Source of the DNA: JALZKA01 sp963754045
GTDB lineage: Bacteria; Actinomycetota; Thermoleophilia; Solirubrobacterales; 70-9
Assembly (NCBI GenBank): GCA_963754045.1
Contig: CAVWEN010000002.1
Location: 1,410,223-1,474,222, forward strand
DNA: 64,000 nt
Direction of reading: 5' to 3'
Each line of letters opens with the position of its first letter. Positions within the stretch are counted from its first letter, which is position 1. The notes beneath the pieces were generated by a model. It was not told the DNA's origin. It was given only the letters and a program-made list of their open reading frames with translations, and did no database searches. Shown piece by piece: positions 7,618-16,568 of the stretch. The position numbers and the translations under genes were made by a program.

Positions 7618-8934
7618 ATGACCCTTTGCGCATCAGCTGTGCAGCGGGGGGGGCAGGCACCAGGCAGGGAGGCCGGATTTGCCGTGCCGGCCGCTCTCGC
7701 GTCAATCGTTGCCGCCCTGGCGATCGCCATGGTGAGCGTCGTGGTCGCCGGTGCCGTGCAGCGCGGCTCGAACCGCGACGCAGGTAGCAAGGCTGCACTC
7801 GCGGCAGCCGAAGCGGGAGTCAGTCAGGTCCTTCTTCATTACAACCGCATCCCGACCACCGCGGTGACGCCGTGCATCGCTGCGAATGCGTCGAGCGTAT
7901 TCCTGAGCGCGGTCGAGGCGAACGGCTGGTGCCCGGCGGTTACGGGCCGCTCGGGAGAGGGGAGCTTCTCGTATCGCGTTATGCCCACGGACGGCGCACT
8001 GGAGATCGTCTCGACCGGGACGGCGCGCAATGCCTCACGGCGGGTGCACGTCGACGCCGCTTCGGTTAGCGGACAGGGCATCTTCGGGACCGCCACCGTC
8101 CAGGCGCAGGATCACCTGACAATGCGCTCGAACTCGGTGATCGAGGCCGACCTGGCGACCAACGGGGACGTGACGATGTCGTCCAACGCACGGATCTGCG
8201 GGGACGCCTACTACGGGGTCGGACGAGCCTTCACCATCAGTGGCAACGCCACCCAGACCTGTGGCGTGCGCGCCCAGCGGGATCTGAATCTGCCGCCGGT
8301 CAACCAGGGCGACGCCGCGGCTGTGAACGACAACACACGGTTCTTCGCGTTCGATCCGGCCCAGGGACACGCCGGCCGTGTGACCTGGACTGGAGCGTCC
8401 CGCCAGCTGAGCCTGCGCCAGAACTCGGCCTTGACCCTCGGAGGCTCGGTCTACTCATTCTGCACGCTCGAGATGTCGTCGAACACCACTCTCTTCGTGG
8501 CCCCCGGAGCGTCGGTCACGATCTACTTCGATTCTCCCGAGGCGTGCGGCCTGGCGCCGGGAACTCAGCAGCTCTCGCTCAACTCGAACTCCCGGATCAC
8601 GTCGAGCAGCGGTGCCGTGAACGTGGCCATGCTGTTCGTCGGATCGGAAACGGTTCCGAGCTCGATCAACCTCTCGAGCAACACCCAGGTCGCCGGGTCG
8701 TGCGAACAGAACTTCGTCATCTACGCGCCGCGCACCGCGGTGACGCTGAACTCGAACTCTCGCTACTGCGGGGCAATCGCGGCCAAGTCGATCGACCTGG
8801 ACTCAAACTCGCAGATCTACGCCGACAACAGTTCCAGCGGGTTCGTCCTTCCCAACGTGGCGCCGCACTACGCGCCTGGCAGGTTCGTCGAGTGCACGGA
8901 ACGGGTCCCCGCAACCCCGGACGAAGGTTGTTGA
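7618..8934 (+). CDS. PilX/GspK-like minor prepilin with a repetitive, probably beta-helical domain
   Basis: The 438-aa protein has a prepilin-like leader ending GREAG, mature FAVPAALAS and a long hydrophobic helix, but no Glu at +5, as in GspK/PilX tip subunits. A helical EAG segment follows, then from about 165 to 400 at least nine repeats of hydrophobic-x-hydrophobic-x-S-N-S/T. Examples are LTMRSNSV, VTMSSNAR, LEMSSNTT, LSLNSNSR, INLSSNTQ, VTLNSNSR and IDLDSNSQ. The pattern fits a beta-helix or stacked-strand passenger. It overlaps the next prepilin gene by one base. A G8 tract lies in its first codons. The ATG at 7618 follows GGCGAG. Confidence 0.8.
   Translation: MTLCASAVQRGGQAPGREAGFAVPAALASIVAALAIAMVSVVVAGAVQRGSNRDAGSKAALAAAEAGVSQVLLHYNRIPTTAVTPCIAANASSVFLSAVEANGWCPAVTGRSGEGSFSYRVMPTDGALEIVSTGTARNASRRVHVDAASVSGQGIFGTATVQAQDHLTMRSNSVIEADLATNGDVTMSSNARICGDAYYGVGRAFTISGNATQTCGVRAQRDLNLPPVNQGDAAAVNDNTRFFAFDPAQGHAGRVTWTGASRQLSLRQNSALTLGGSVYSFCTLEMSSNTTLFVAPGASVTIYFDSPEACGLAPGTQQLSLNSNSRITSSSGAVNVAMLFVGSETVPSSINLSSNTQVAGSCEQNFVIYAPRTAVTLNSNSRYCGAIAAKSIDLDSNSQIYADNSSSGFVLPNVAPHYAPGRFVECTERVPATPDEGC
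7646..7653 (+). repeat. G8 homopolymer tract in the 5' end of the repetitive minor pilin gene
   Basis: Eight consecutive G residues span codons 10-12 of the gene at 7618, before the membrane helix. Slippage by one base would abolish the product, so it could act as an on/off contingency tract or could hide a sequencing indel. Confidence 0.85.
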
Positions 8935-9482
8935 TGAGAGCGATTGGCGAGGAGGGGGGAATGACCCTGCCTGAGCTGCTCATCGCGGTCACCATCGGAC
9001 TGGTGGTCCTGGCCGCCTCGGGCATGGTGATGGTCCTCGCCGCGCGCAGCGAGCCTCGGCTTGCGGAGCGCTCCGCCGACGTCCAGAGCGCCCGCACGAT
9101 GATGGAGCGTGTAACCCGCGAGCTCAGGCAGGGGGCAACGGTCAGGGCCGCAACCGGCTCATCGCTCACGGTGGTGACCTTGGTCCCGCGTGCGGCGTGC
9201 GGCGGATCGGCGCCGGGGCCAACGAGGTCTTGCGCGGTTACCTACAACTGTGGTTCCGGGACCTGCACACGAGCTGAGGGCAATGCCGACGGCACCGGTT
9301 CCTCGGCGCCGGTCCTCGTGGCCGAGGGGCTCGACAGCGCAGCGGTCTTCAGCTATGCCCCATCCACACTGGAGCCCACCTATATCGGGATCAAGCTGGG
9401 GTTTTCCTCAAGCGACGGCGACGATTCGATCACCCTGACCGACGGAGTCCATCTCAGAAACGGATCGGGAGGTGTCGCATGA
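8934..9482 (+). CDS. PilW-like minor prepilin
   Basis: This 182-aa prepilin has leader MRAIGEEGG, mature MTLPELLIAVTIGLVVLAA with Glu5, then a helical segment rich in Arg/Glu (ARTMMERVTRELRQGATVR) typical of PilW/PilJ-type minor pilins. A Cys-containing region near 90-115 could form disulphides. The ATG at 8934 overlaps the previous TGA by one base. The open frame further upstream overlaps a real gene and lacks a prepilin leader. It probably helps initiate pilus assembly with its neighbours. Confidence 0.85.
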   Translation: MRAIGEEGGMTLPELLIAVTIGLVVLAASGMVMVLAARSEPRLAERSADVQSARTMMERVTRELRQGATVRAATGSSLTVVTLVPRAACGGSAPGPTRSCAVTYNCGSGTCTRAEGNADGTGSSAPVLVAEGLDSAAVFSYAPSTLEPTYIGIKLGFSSSDGDDSITLTDGVHLRNGSGGVA

Positions 9483-10840
9483 GGAGCCTGCGCTCAGAGG
9501 CCGGGGTCACCCTGGTCGAGGGAATCGTGGGCATCATGATCGTCACGATCGGGGCCCTGGCCGTGCTGGGCGCGGTCGACGGCGGCACCCGCGCGGCGTT
9601 TCGCGCTGAGCAGGGCCAGGTGGTGATCAACCAGGTTCAGGCGGAGCTCGAGCGCATTCAGGGGATGCCCTTCGCCAGCGTCGCCCTCACGAGCGCTCCG
9701 GCCACCTCGCCCGACCCAAGGGCGCCAGCCTCCCGAGTGAGCGGCACCAGCTTCGCGGTCAATCGGGATGGTTCCTCGCGGATGCCTTTGGTCGTAGATG
9801 GCGATGGGACGCTTTCGCCCGTGGGCACTCCATTTCAGAGCGGCGACGTGCGCGGCACCCTGCAGAGGTTCGTAGTCTGGATGGACGAGCCGCGGTGTCC
9901 CGAGGCACTTTGTCCCGGCGCGCAGGACCTGAAGCGGGTGATCGTGACGGCGACTCTCGACGAGACCGGTTCAGGAGGGCAGCGCGCGTATCAGGAACTG
10001 CATACCGACCTCTCAGATCCAGACACGACGCCCGTCGACGACGCCGTGCCCCCCGGCCCGGGCGACGAGGACACCTCCGCGACCTTCTGGCTGACGGATA
10101 CGCCGTGCAGCGAGGCCGAGCGCCAACCTCTGACCGGGAATCACCTGACGCACAACACGCTGGGAACCTGCAACGACGGCGTGCTCAGCGGTCTCACCGG
10201 CGGTGCCCCTGACCTGATGTACGTCGAGTCCCCGGCGCTCGACCCGAACTATCCCGACGCTGGGCAGCCGCTGTACGACTACTCCACCGACGTCGAGCCC
10301 GCGACCAACGGCACGCTGGACAAGGGCCTGCAGCTGCGCCGGCCAACGCTGTCGGGCTGCATCTTCTCTCCGTCATTGCTCGACGGAGTCCCCCAGCAGA
10401 AGGTGCACCGCTGGCTGGCGCCGCCCGTGCCCAACAACCTGGAGCTTCTCCTCGACGGGGAGGCGACCCTGTCGCTGTGGACCCGAACCATCAACGACGC
10501 CGCGCACAGCGGTGAGATCTGCGTCTGGCTCTTCGTCAGGAGACTCAACGCCCTTGGCGTGCCGGTCGATACGCCCGTGGTCAATCAGCAGATCCTGAAC
10601 CTCACCTACTTCCGCCACGACGACACGAGCTGGCCTCAGGGCGACTACTCGGAGGTCACGGTGGACATGGACTACGTCTCCGCGGCTCAGAGCCTGCTGC
10701 CCGGAGAGCAGCTGGGCCTTGCCATCAGCGTCAACCGCGCCGGGACGGCTGGCAGCGGCCTGGAGTTCATGTACGACCATCCGAGCTTTGACAGCCGCCT
10801 GGAGGTTTCCACCTCCTCGCCGCTTCCGATCTGGGAATAG
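9479..10840 (+). CDS. PilV-like minor prepilin with large C-terminal domain
   Basis: This 453-aa prepilin has leader MRSLRSEAG, mature VTLVEGIVGIMIVTIGALAV with Glu5, and the PilV-style helix NQVQAELERIQGMPFASVAL. It is much longer than classic PilV. A C-terminal region (about 190-453) beyond the pilin core has a beta-rich pattern with LWTRTINDAAHSGEICVWLF and ends near SFDSRLEVST, suggesting an added jelly-roll-like or adhesive domain at the pilus tip. It overlaps the preceding gene by 4 nt (ATGA), so translation is probably coupled. Confidence 0.82.
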   Translation: MRSLRSEAGVTLVEGIVGIMIVTIGALAVLGAVDGGTRAAFRAEQGQVVINQVQAELERIQGMPFASVALTSAPATSPDPRAPASRVSGTSFAVNRDGSSRMPLVVDGDGTLSPVGTPFQSGDVRGTLQRFVVWMDEPRCPEALCPGAQDLKRVIVTATLDETGSGGQRAYQELHTDLSDPDTTPVDDAVPPGPGDEDTSATFWLTDTPCSEAERQPLTGNHLTHNTLGTCNDGVLSGLTGGAPDLMYVESPALDPNYPDAGQPLYDYSTDVEPATNGTLDKGLQLRRPTLSGCIFSPSLLDGVPQQKVHRWLAPPVPNNLELLLDGEATLSLWTRTINDAAHSGEICVWLFVRRLNALGVPVDTPVVNQQILNLTYFRHDDTSWPQGDYSEVTVDMDYVSAAQSLLPGEQLGLAISVNRAGTAGSGLEFMYDHPSFDSRLEVSTSSPLPIWE

Positions 10841-10914
10841 CGCAGGCACGGCTCAACTCGTTGCTCCCTCGCGCCGATGAAGCACACATCGGTAGGCCTT
10901 CCAGCTGTAGATAG

Positions 10915-11685
10915 GTGTCCCTGATGCTCGCAGTTCCAATGTTCGTCTTCGGCGCCGTGCTCGGCAGCTTCTCGACCGCGCTCGCCCACCGTCTGCCGCG
11001 AGGCGAGAACTGGGTATCCGACCGGTCGCGCTGTCCCGAATGCGGAGCTGAGATCCGCGCACGCGACAACGTGCCGCTGATTTCATGGCTTGCGCTGCGC
11101 GGCCACTGCCGCGACTGCGACGCCTCGATCCCGGCGCGCTACCCGCTCGCCGAGATGACGATGGCTTCCCTGTTCGTCGTGACCTACGCGGTACTGGGCG
11201 CGGACCCGTGGTACGAGCTCGCGCTCGGGTTGACGCTTTGCACGGTGCTGGTGACGATTACGCTGACCGACCTCGAGCAGCGGATCATCCCGAACAAGGT
11301 GGTGCTGGCGGGCTCGATCGCCGCGGTCGCGATCGCGGCTATCGGTGACCCAGGGAGCCTGACTGAACGCGGTATCGCTGCTTTGGCCGGCGGTGGAGGA
11401 CTGTTCCTCGTTGTCATGGCCTACCCAAAAGGGATGGGTATGGGCGATGCCAAGCTCGTCGGGATGATGGGCCTGTTCCTCGGCAAGGCCGTCGCGCCAG
11501 CCATTCTGATCGGGTTTGCCCTCGGCGCTCTGGTTGGCGTCGCGATGATGGTCCGAGGGGGCTCGGCGGCGCGAAAGCAGGCAATCCCGTTCGGCCCGTT
11601 CCTCGCCGTCGGGGGTGTGATCGGCCTGCTGGCTGGCGTTGACATCGTCGACTGGTACGTCGGCGAGTTCTTTCCCTCGAGCTGA
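10915..11685 (+). CDS. pilD: Prepilin peptidase / N-methyltransferase PilD (A24 family)
   Basis: PilD cleaves prepilin leaders at the cytoplasmic membrane face and N-methylates the new N-terminus. The 256-aa protein has the cytoplasmic zinc ribbon CPEC...CRDC near 40-66 and the two catalytic Asp motifs of A24 peptidases, LTDLEQRIIPN near 121-131 and GMGDAKL near 175-181, within about seven membrane segments. The start could be GTG 10915 or the in-frame ATG 10924. It sits between the minor prepilins and pilM, so all prepilins in the window can be its substrates. Confidence 0.95.
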   Translation: MSLMLAVPMFVFGAVLGSFSTALAHRLPRGENWVSDRSRCPECGAEIRARDNVPLISWLALRGHCRDCDASIPARYPLAEMTMASLFVVTYAVLGADPWYELALGLTLCTVLVTITLTDLEQRIIPNKVVLAGSIAAVAIAAIGDPGSLTERGIAALAGGGGLFLVVMAYPKGMGMGDAKLVGMMGLFLGKAVAPAILIGFALGALVGVAMMVRGGSAARKQAIPFGPFLAVGGVIGLLAGVDIVDWYVGEFFPSS

Positions 11686-11777
11686 CCGCTGCCATCCGCC
11701 CGCCGCCCGAGGCGTCCAGTGGACTCAAGTGATCGCCTTCAGTGGCCGATTGTCTGAACGACCCCCGGTCCTCACAA

Positions 11778-12923
11778 ATGGCACTGGCACTAGGCACATC
11801 CAGCAAGACAAAGTCCGTCGTCGGTCTCGACATCGAGGCGGGCAGCGTTGCTGCGACCGAGGTCAGGATGAACGGCAGCGCCGAGGTTGTCGCTCAGGGC
11901 GTGGTGCCACTTGCGCCCGGGATCTTCCGCGAGGGTGAGGTCGTGGACGCTGATGCGTTGGGAGTGGCGATCAAGGAGCTCTTCGCCACCCACAAGTTGA
12001 ACTCGCGCAACGTCCGTCTCGGGGTGGCCAACCAACGCGTCGCCGTGAGGACCATGCAGCTTCCCGCCATCGACAATCCTGACGAACTCGAGACGGCGAT
12101 CCGTTTCCAGGCCCAGGACCACATCCCGATGCCGCTCGACCAGTCCGTGCTCGACTGGCAGGTGATCGGTCACTCACAGGGCGAAAGCGGCGATCGTCGG
12201 GTCCACGCCGTTGCGGTCGCGGCACGCCGCGACATGCTCGGCCAGGTGATGAACGCGATGCAGGCGGGTGGCCTGCGGCCGATCGGTATCGATCACTCCG
12301 CGTTCGGGATGATCAGGGCCCTCGCCCGCGAGGAGGGCTCCACGGTCGGCGCTGGCGAGTACGTCGACGCCCCCAGCTACGAGGAGCGGATTGGCTCGCC
12401 CGACGCGATGGCAACCGTCGCGCCGCAGGTGCCGGCGCGCCTCTACTGCAACCTCGGCGACATCACGAACCTCGCCGTCGCGCGTGGCACCAGTTGTCTG
12501 TTCACCCGCATGGCCTCGTTCGGCATCGAGGGCATAGCCCAAAAGCTCGCCGAGCGACGCCAGCTCACCCTTGAGCACGCGCGACAGTGGCTTACCCACG
12601 TCGGTCTAGAGCAGCCACTCGAGGCGATCGACGGTGACGCGGAGCATGTCGAGGCCGCCCGCGAGGCACTCGCCGATGGCGCCGCCAAGCTCGCCGACGA
12701 GCTGCGCCTATCGCTCGAGTACTACGGCGCCCAGGAAGGAGCCGTCGCGATCGACGGCGTCGTTGCCTGCGGCCCCGGCGCGACGATCCCCGGCCTGGTC
12801 GAGCGCCTCCAGCGCGACCTGGGCCATCCGTTCACGATCGCGCGTCCCGCCCTGCTCAGTCACCTCGACGAGGCTTCTGCCGCCCGTCTCACCCTGTCCT
12901 ACGGCCTTGCGCTGGAGCGATAG
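11778..12923 (+). CDS. pilM: Pilus assembly ATPase-like protein PilM
   Basis: PilM is an actin-like cytoplasmic protein that binds the PilN N-terminus. VVGLDIEAGSVAATEV near 15-30 is the phosphate-1 motif, followed by VRTMQLPAI and the characteristic AIRFQAQDHIPMPLDQSVLDWQ segment. The C-terminal subdomain includes VVACGPGATIPGLVERL. I chose ATG 11778 (381 aa), which begins next to the conserved core; a GTG at 11742 would add 12 residues. No strong ribosome site precedes either. pilN begins immediately after its stop. Confidence 0.92.
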   Translation: MALALGTSSKTKSVVGLDIEAGSVAATEVRMNGSAEVVAQGVVPLAPGIFREGEVVDADALGVAIKELFATHKLNSRNVRLGVANQRVAVRTMQLPAIDNPDELETAIRFQAQDHIPMPLDQSVLDWQVIGHSQGESGDRRVHAVAVAARRDMLGQVMNAMQAGGLRPIGIDHSAFGMIRALAREEGSTVGAGEYVDAPSYEERIGSPDAMATVAPQVPARLYCNLGDITNLAVARGTSCLFTRMASFGIEGIAQKLAERRQLTLEHARQWLTHVGLEQPLEAIDGDAEHVEAAREALADGAAKLADELRLSLEYYGAQEGAVAIDGVVACGPGATIPGLVERLQRDLGHPFTIARPALLSHLDEASAARLTLSYGLALER

Positions 12924-13652
12924 ATGAGGCCCGTCAACCTGATCCCGCCCGAGGATCGCCGTGGCGACCGTGCGCCGCTGCGGGCAGGCGCCCTCTCGTA
13001 CGGGGTGTTGGGCGCCCTGGCGGTTGCGTTGATCGCGGTCACGGCGTTGGTGATGATCGGCAACGACGTCACCGAGAAGGAGAACCAGCTCGCGGTCCTC
13101 GAAACCACCGAGCAGACCCTTGCCGCGGAGGCACAGGCACTGGCGCCTTACGCCGAGTTCGCCAGCGTTCAGCAGGCGCGCGAGCAGACCGTGACAAGCC
13201 TTGCCGAGAGTCGCTTCGACTGGGAGCGCATCCTTCGTGAGCTCGCAATCGTGAACCCCGAGGATGTCTTCATGCTCGAGGTCAGCGGGACTGGGGGAGG
13301 CGAGCTGACCGGGGCGGAGGCGAGGAACTTGGCTACGGCGGGGACGCCCGCGCTGACGGTGCTCGGCTGCTCGATTGGGCAGGACGCCGTCGCCAGATTC
13401 GTCGCTGCCTTGGAGGACATCGACGGGGTCACTCGCGTCGGGCTCTCAGAATCCGTGCTCGAAGAGGAGGAGGACTCGGACTGCTCGAAGCGTGGGCTCC
13501 CGTACGCGTTCCAGGCAACAGCCGCCTTCGACAGTGTCACCGCTTCCGCGCCTCCCACCGACCCCGCGGCTCCACCGGAGACCAACTCGGTCCAGGAACA
13601 GACGGCCGAGGCCCAGAAGGCGGCCGAGATCGTGCCGAAGGTAGGCCAGTGA
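12924..13652 (+). CDS. pilN: Pilus alignment protein PilN
   Basis: This bitopic membrane protein of 242 aa begins MRPVNLIPPEDRRGDRAPLR, the PilM-binding motif, followed by one membrane helix near 25-48 and a coiled-coil/ferredoxin-like extracytoplasmic domain. The ERILRELAIVNPEDVFMLEV segment near 95-114 is typical of PilN. The C-terminus is a Pro/Ala/Glu-rich tail. The ATG directly follows the pilM stop and the gene overlaps pilO by 4 nt. Confidence 0.9.
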   Translation: MRPVNLIPPEDRRGDRAPLRAGALSYGVLGALAVALIAVTALVMIGNDVTEKENQLAVLETTEQTLAAEAQALAPYAEFASVQQAREQTVTSLAESRFDWERILRELAIVNPEDVFMLEVSGTGGGELTGAEARNLATAGTPALTVLGCSIGQDAVARFVAALEDIDGVTRVGLSESVLEEEEDSDCSKRGLPYAFQATAAFDSVTASAPPTDPAAPPETNSVQEQTAEAQKAAEIVPKVGQ

Positions 13653-14482
13653 AGGCCAGCGACCGCGCGATCCTGTTCGGCGTCCTGATCCTCGGGATGG
13701 CTGCGAGCTTCTGGTTCTTCCTGCTCTCGCCCAAGCGCGACGACGCGGCGGTGCTCGGCGACAGAATCGCTGAAACTCAGAGCGCAATCGACGCAAAGCA
13801 GGCGACCGTAGACGCCGCACGCGCTGCCCAGGACGGCTATGAGGAGAGCTATCGGTCGCTGATCGTGCTCGGCAAGGCTGCTCCGGAGCAGTCGGACACG
13901 CCGACGCTGGTCACATTGCTGCAGGGAATCGCATCGGACGCAGACGTCGGGTTCACGGGCATCAAGCTCGAGGATCAGTCGACCGCCCCGGCGGCCCCGG
14001 CGTCCGCGCCCCAGGCTCCGGCCAAGCCGCCCGCCGAGGGTGCCGCCGCACCGGCCCCGGCTGCGACCCCGGTCGCCGCAACTGAAGTTGCCACTGCCGG
14101 CCTGCCGCTTGGCACCACGGTCGGCAGCGCCGGCCTACCAGTGATGCCGTACACAGTCACCGTTGGCGGGTCCTACTTTGGAATCGCTGACTTCTTCGAG
14201 GGCGTGGATGGTTTGGTCAGCGAAAAGCGTGGCAAGCTGGTTGTCGACGGGCGCCTCTTTACGGTCGACGGCTTCAGTGTCGCGCCCCCAAAGAACGAAG
14301 GCTCCTCCGACGGCAGGTTCCTGGTCGGCACGCTGAACTTCACGACCTACATCGTTCCCGCCTCGCAGGGAGTCGCCGCCGGTGCGACGCCCACTGATCC
14401 GACCCAGGCGATTCCGGCCGCCAACCCGACACCGGCTCCGGCAGCACCGACCCCGGCGCCAGCGGCAAGCGTGGCTCCATGA
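13649..14482 (+). CDS. pilO: Pilus alignment protein PilO
   Basis: The 277-aa protein has an N-terminal membrane helix (about 8-25, ILFGVLILGMAASFWFFLL), a coiled coil near 35-75 and a core with TPTLVTLLQGIASDADVGFT. The C-terminal ferredoxin-like fold has the PilO pattern YTVTVGGSYFGIADFFEGVD. An Ala/Pro-rich insert (about 110-150) and an Ala/Pro tail flank the core. It forms heterodimers with PilN. The start is GTG in a 4-nt overlap with pilN. Confidence 0.88.
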   Translation: MKASDRAILFGVLILGMAASFWFFLLSPKRDDAAVLGDRIAETQSAIDAKQATVDAARAAQDGYEESYRSLIVLGKAAPEQSDTPTLVTLLQGIASDADVGFTGIKLEDQSTAPAAPASAPQAPAKPPAEGAAAPAPAATPVAATEVATAGLPLGTTVGSAGLPVMPYTVTVGGSYFGIADFFEGVDGLVSEKRGKLVVDGRLFTVDGFSVAPPKNEGSSDGRFLVGTLNFTTYIVPASQGVAAGATPTDPTQAIPAANPTPAPAAPTPAPAASVAP

Positions 14483-15354
14483 AGCTTCCGAAGGGGCCCA
14501 AGGTCACGTTGCCAGTGCGCATACAGCGCAAGCCGAAGGCCGCCAAGCCCTCTCGAACCAGCCGCGTGCCGATGCCCGGAGCGATGAACGACCTATATCG
14601 AGACATGCGCGACCGCCGCCTGATCATCCCTGCTCTGGCACTGCTCGCCACGATCTTGGCTGTGCCATTCGCGCTCAGCGCGAGATCCGAGCCAGCTCCC
14701 GAGCCTCAGGTACCCGTTATCGGAGACGAGGTCTCCGCGGTTGAACCAGCCGTGCTCACCGAGGAGCTCAGCGGAGTTCGCAACTACCGCGAGCGGCTGG
14801 AGGAGCTGAAGAGCTCCAACCCGTTTGCTTCGAGATTTGAAAAGCAACAAGAGGCCGCGGGATCGACGCTGGAGCCGCCACCGCAGCCGCTCGCAGTGGA
14901 AGGCTCTCCCAGCCCGGTACCAGCATCTCCAACCACCGACCCCAGGGTCACGACCCCAGGCGCCGACACGCCCACGGTGCCGCGGCAACCGAGCGACCCG
15001 GAGTTCGTCATCCTCGCCCCGCGCGTCGACCTCCACTTTGGAAAGCTCGGTGAGGCGAAAGCCAAGAACCGCGTTGCGCCCGGCGACCGGCTGCCGAAGC
15101 GCCGCCCAATCATCTTCCTCGCGGGCGTCACCGACGATCTGAGAAAGGTCCAGTTTGTGGTCTTCACCGGGGTGTCGTCGCTCGGTGGCGAGGGCAAGTG
15201 CGAGCCCGCTCGCACCACCTGTCAACTGCTCGAGCTGCGTTCCGGCGAGAGCCATAAGTTGCTCCACGATCAGACCGGTAAGCGCTACGTGCTCAAGATC
15301 AGGCAGATCCGCGAGATGGTCGTCGACCGGCGCAAGGTCGCTGACGGCGACTGA
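14479..15354 (+). CDS. Pilus-locus membrane protein, positional PilP analogue
   Basis: This 291-aa protein has a cationic N-terminus rich in Lys/Pro (about 1-30), one membrane helix near 49-68 (LIIPALALLATILAVPFAL), a linker with SSNPFASRF, a Pro-rich stretch near 130-165 and a C-terminal beta domain (about 172-285) including RPIIFLAGVTDDLRKVQFVV and two Cys. It overlaps pilO by 4 nt, the position PilP holds in pilMNOPQ operons. Sequence similarity to PilP is not evident and no secretin gene follows. It probably completes the periplasmic-side alignment complex in a monoderm. Confidence 0.65.
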   Translation: MKLPKGPKVTLPVRIQRKPKAAKPSRTSRVPMPGAMNDLYRDMRDRRLIIPALALLATILAVPFALSARSEPAPEPQVPVIGDEVSAVEPAVLTEELSGVRNYRERLEELKSSNPFASRFEKQQEAAGSTLEPPPQPLAVEGSPSPVPASPTTDPRVTTPGADTPTVPRQPSDPEFVILAPRVDLHFGKLGEAKAKNRVAPGDRLPKRRPIIFLAGVTDDLRKVQFVVFTGVSSLGGEGKCEPARTTCQLLELRSGESHKLLHDQTGKRYVLKIRQIREMVVDRRKVADGD

Positions 15355-15401
15355 TCTGGCGCGGCTCCCGGCCGGGGCCGCCGAATAGCCTGTTTCGCAG
15401 G

Positions 15402-16568
15402 GTGGCCGCTCTGCGCTTCACAACTGCCGGCGAGTCGCACGGGCCTGGGCTCGTGGCGATCGTCGAAGGCCTGCCTGCGGGCCTGGAGATCGACCGTGAG
15501 CGGATCGATCGCGACATGGCGCGCCGCCAGCTTGGCCACGGCCGCGGAGGACGGATGAAGATCGAGCGCGACGCCGTGGAGGTGCGCTCCGGCGTTCGCC
15601 ACGGCCGCACGCTTGGCAGCCCGATCGCGCTGCTTGTCGCCAATCGCGACTACCCCAACTGGGAAGAGCGGATGAATCCCTGGCCGGTTGACGCGGTAGT
15701 CGAGGAGTCGCACCTGCCGCGGCCTGGCCACGCCGACCTCGCCGGTCTGCTCAAGTACGGACACAGCGACGTGCGAAACGTCCTCGAGCGCGCGAGTGCT
15801 CGGGAGACCGCGGCTCGCGTTGCCGCGGGCGCGGTAGCAAAGGAGCTGCTGCGCGCCGTGGGCGTGAGCGTATACAGCCACGTGTTGCGGATCGGATCGG
15901 TTGAGGGACCCGCGCCCGATGATCTCACTCCTGGGAGCTTTGACGAGGTGGACGATTCGCCTGTGCGCTGTCTTGACAAGGGCACGGAGGAGGCGATGGT
16001 CGAGGAGATCAATCGTCTGCGCAAGGAGAACGAGAGCCTTGGCGGGATCTTCGAGGTGCGCGCTTTTGGCTTGACGCCTGGACTCGGCTCGCACGTGAGC
16101 TGGGAGGAGCGACTTGACTCGCGGCTGGCACAGGCAATCGTCTCGATCCAGGCGGTCAAGGGCGTATCGATCGGTGAGGCCTGGGACGTCGCGGGCCGTC
16201 CCGGTTCCGAGTCGCACGACGAGATCTTCCACACGCCCGAGCGCGGCTGGCACCGCGAGACGAACCGCGCCGGCGGCGTCGAGGGCGGGATGACGAATGG
16301 CGAAGCGCTTGTCGTCCGCGGTGCCCTGAAGCCGATCTCCACCCTTACCAAGCCCCTGCGGTCGGTGGATACGCAGACAAAGGAGCCCGCGCAGGCGATG
16401 CGTGAGCGAACCGATTCCACCGTTGTGCCCGCGGCTGGGGTCGTGGCCGAGGCGATGGTCGCGTTGGTCCTTGCCCGCTGCTACGTCGAGAAGTTCGGCG
16501 GCGACCACATCGACGATCTCACTGCCGCCGTTCGCTTCTACGAGGAGCGAATCGGTTGGCGGCGCTGA
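15402..16568 (+). CDS. aroC: Chorismate synthase
   Basis: AroC converts EPSP to chorismate with reduced FMN, the last step of the shikimate pathway. The 388-aa protein carries TTAGESHGPG (about 6-15), RRQLGHGRGGRMKIERD (about 45-61), the GHADLAG loop near 109-115, and RASARETAARVAAGAVAKEL near 127-146. The C-terminus has GGMTNGE and RSVDTQTKE. The GTG at 15402 places the conserved N-terminus correctly. It opens a run in the order aroC-aroK/aroB-aroQ-pepQ and overlaps the next gene by 13 nt. Confidence 0.96.
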   Translation: MAALRFTTAGESHGPGLVAIVEGLPAGLEIDRERIDRDMARRQLGHGRGGRMKIERDAVEVRSGVRHGRTLGSPIALLVANRDYPNWEERMNPWPVDAVVEESHLPRPGHADLAGLLKYGHSDVRNVLERASARETAARVAAGAVAKELLRAVGVSVYSHVLRIGSVEGPAPDDLTPGSFDEVDDSPVRCLDKGTEEAMVEEINRLRKENESLGGIFEVRAFGLTPGLGSHVSWEERLDSRLAQAIVSIQAVKGVSIGEAWDVAGRPGSESHDEIFHTPERGWHRETNRAGGVEGGMTNGEALVVRGALKPISTLTKPLRSVDTQTKEPAQAMRERTDSTVVPAAGVVAEAMVALVLARCYVEKFGGDHIDDLTAAVRFYEERIGWRR

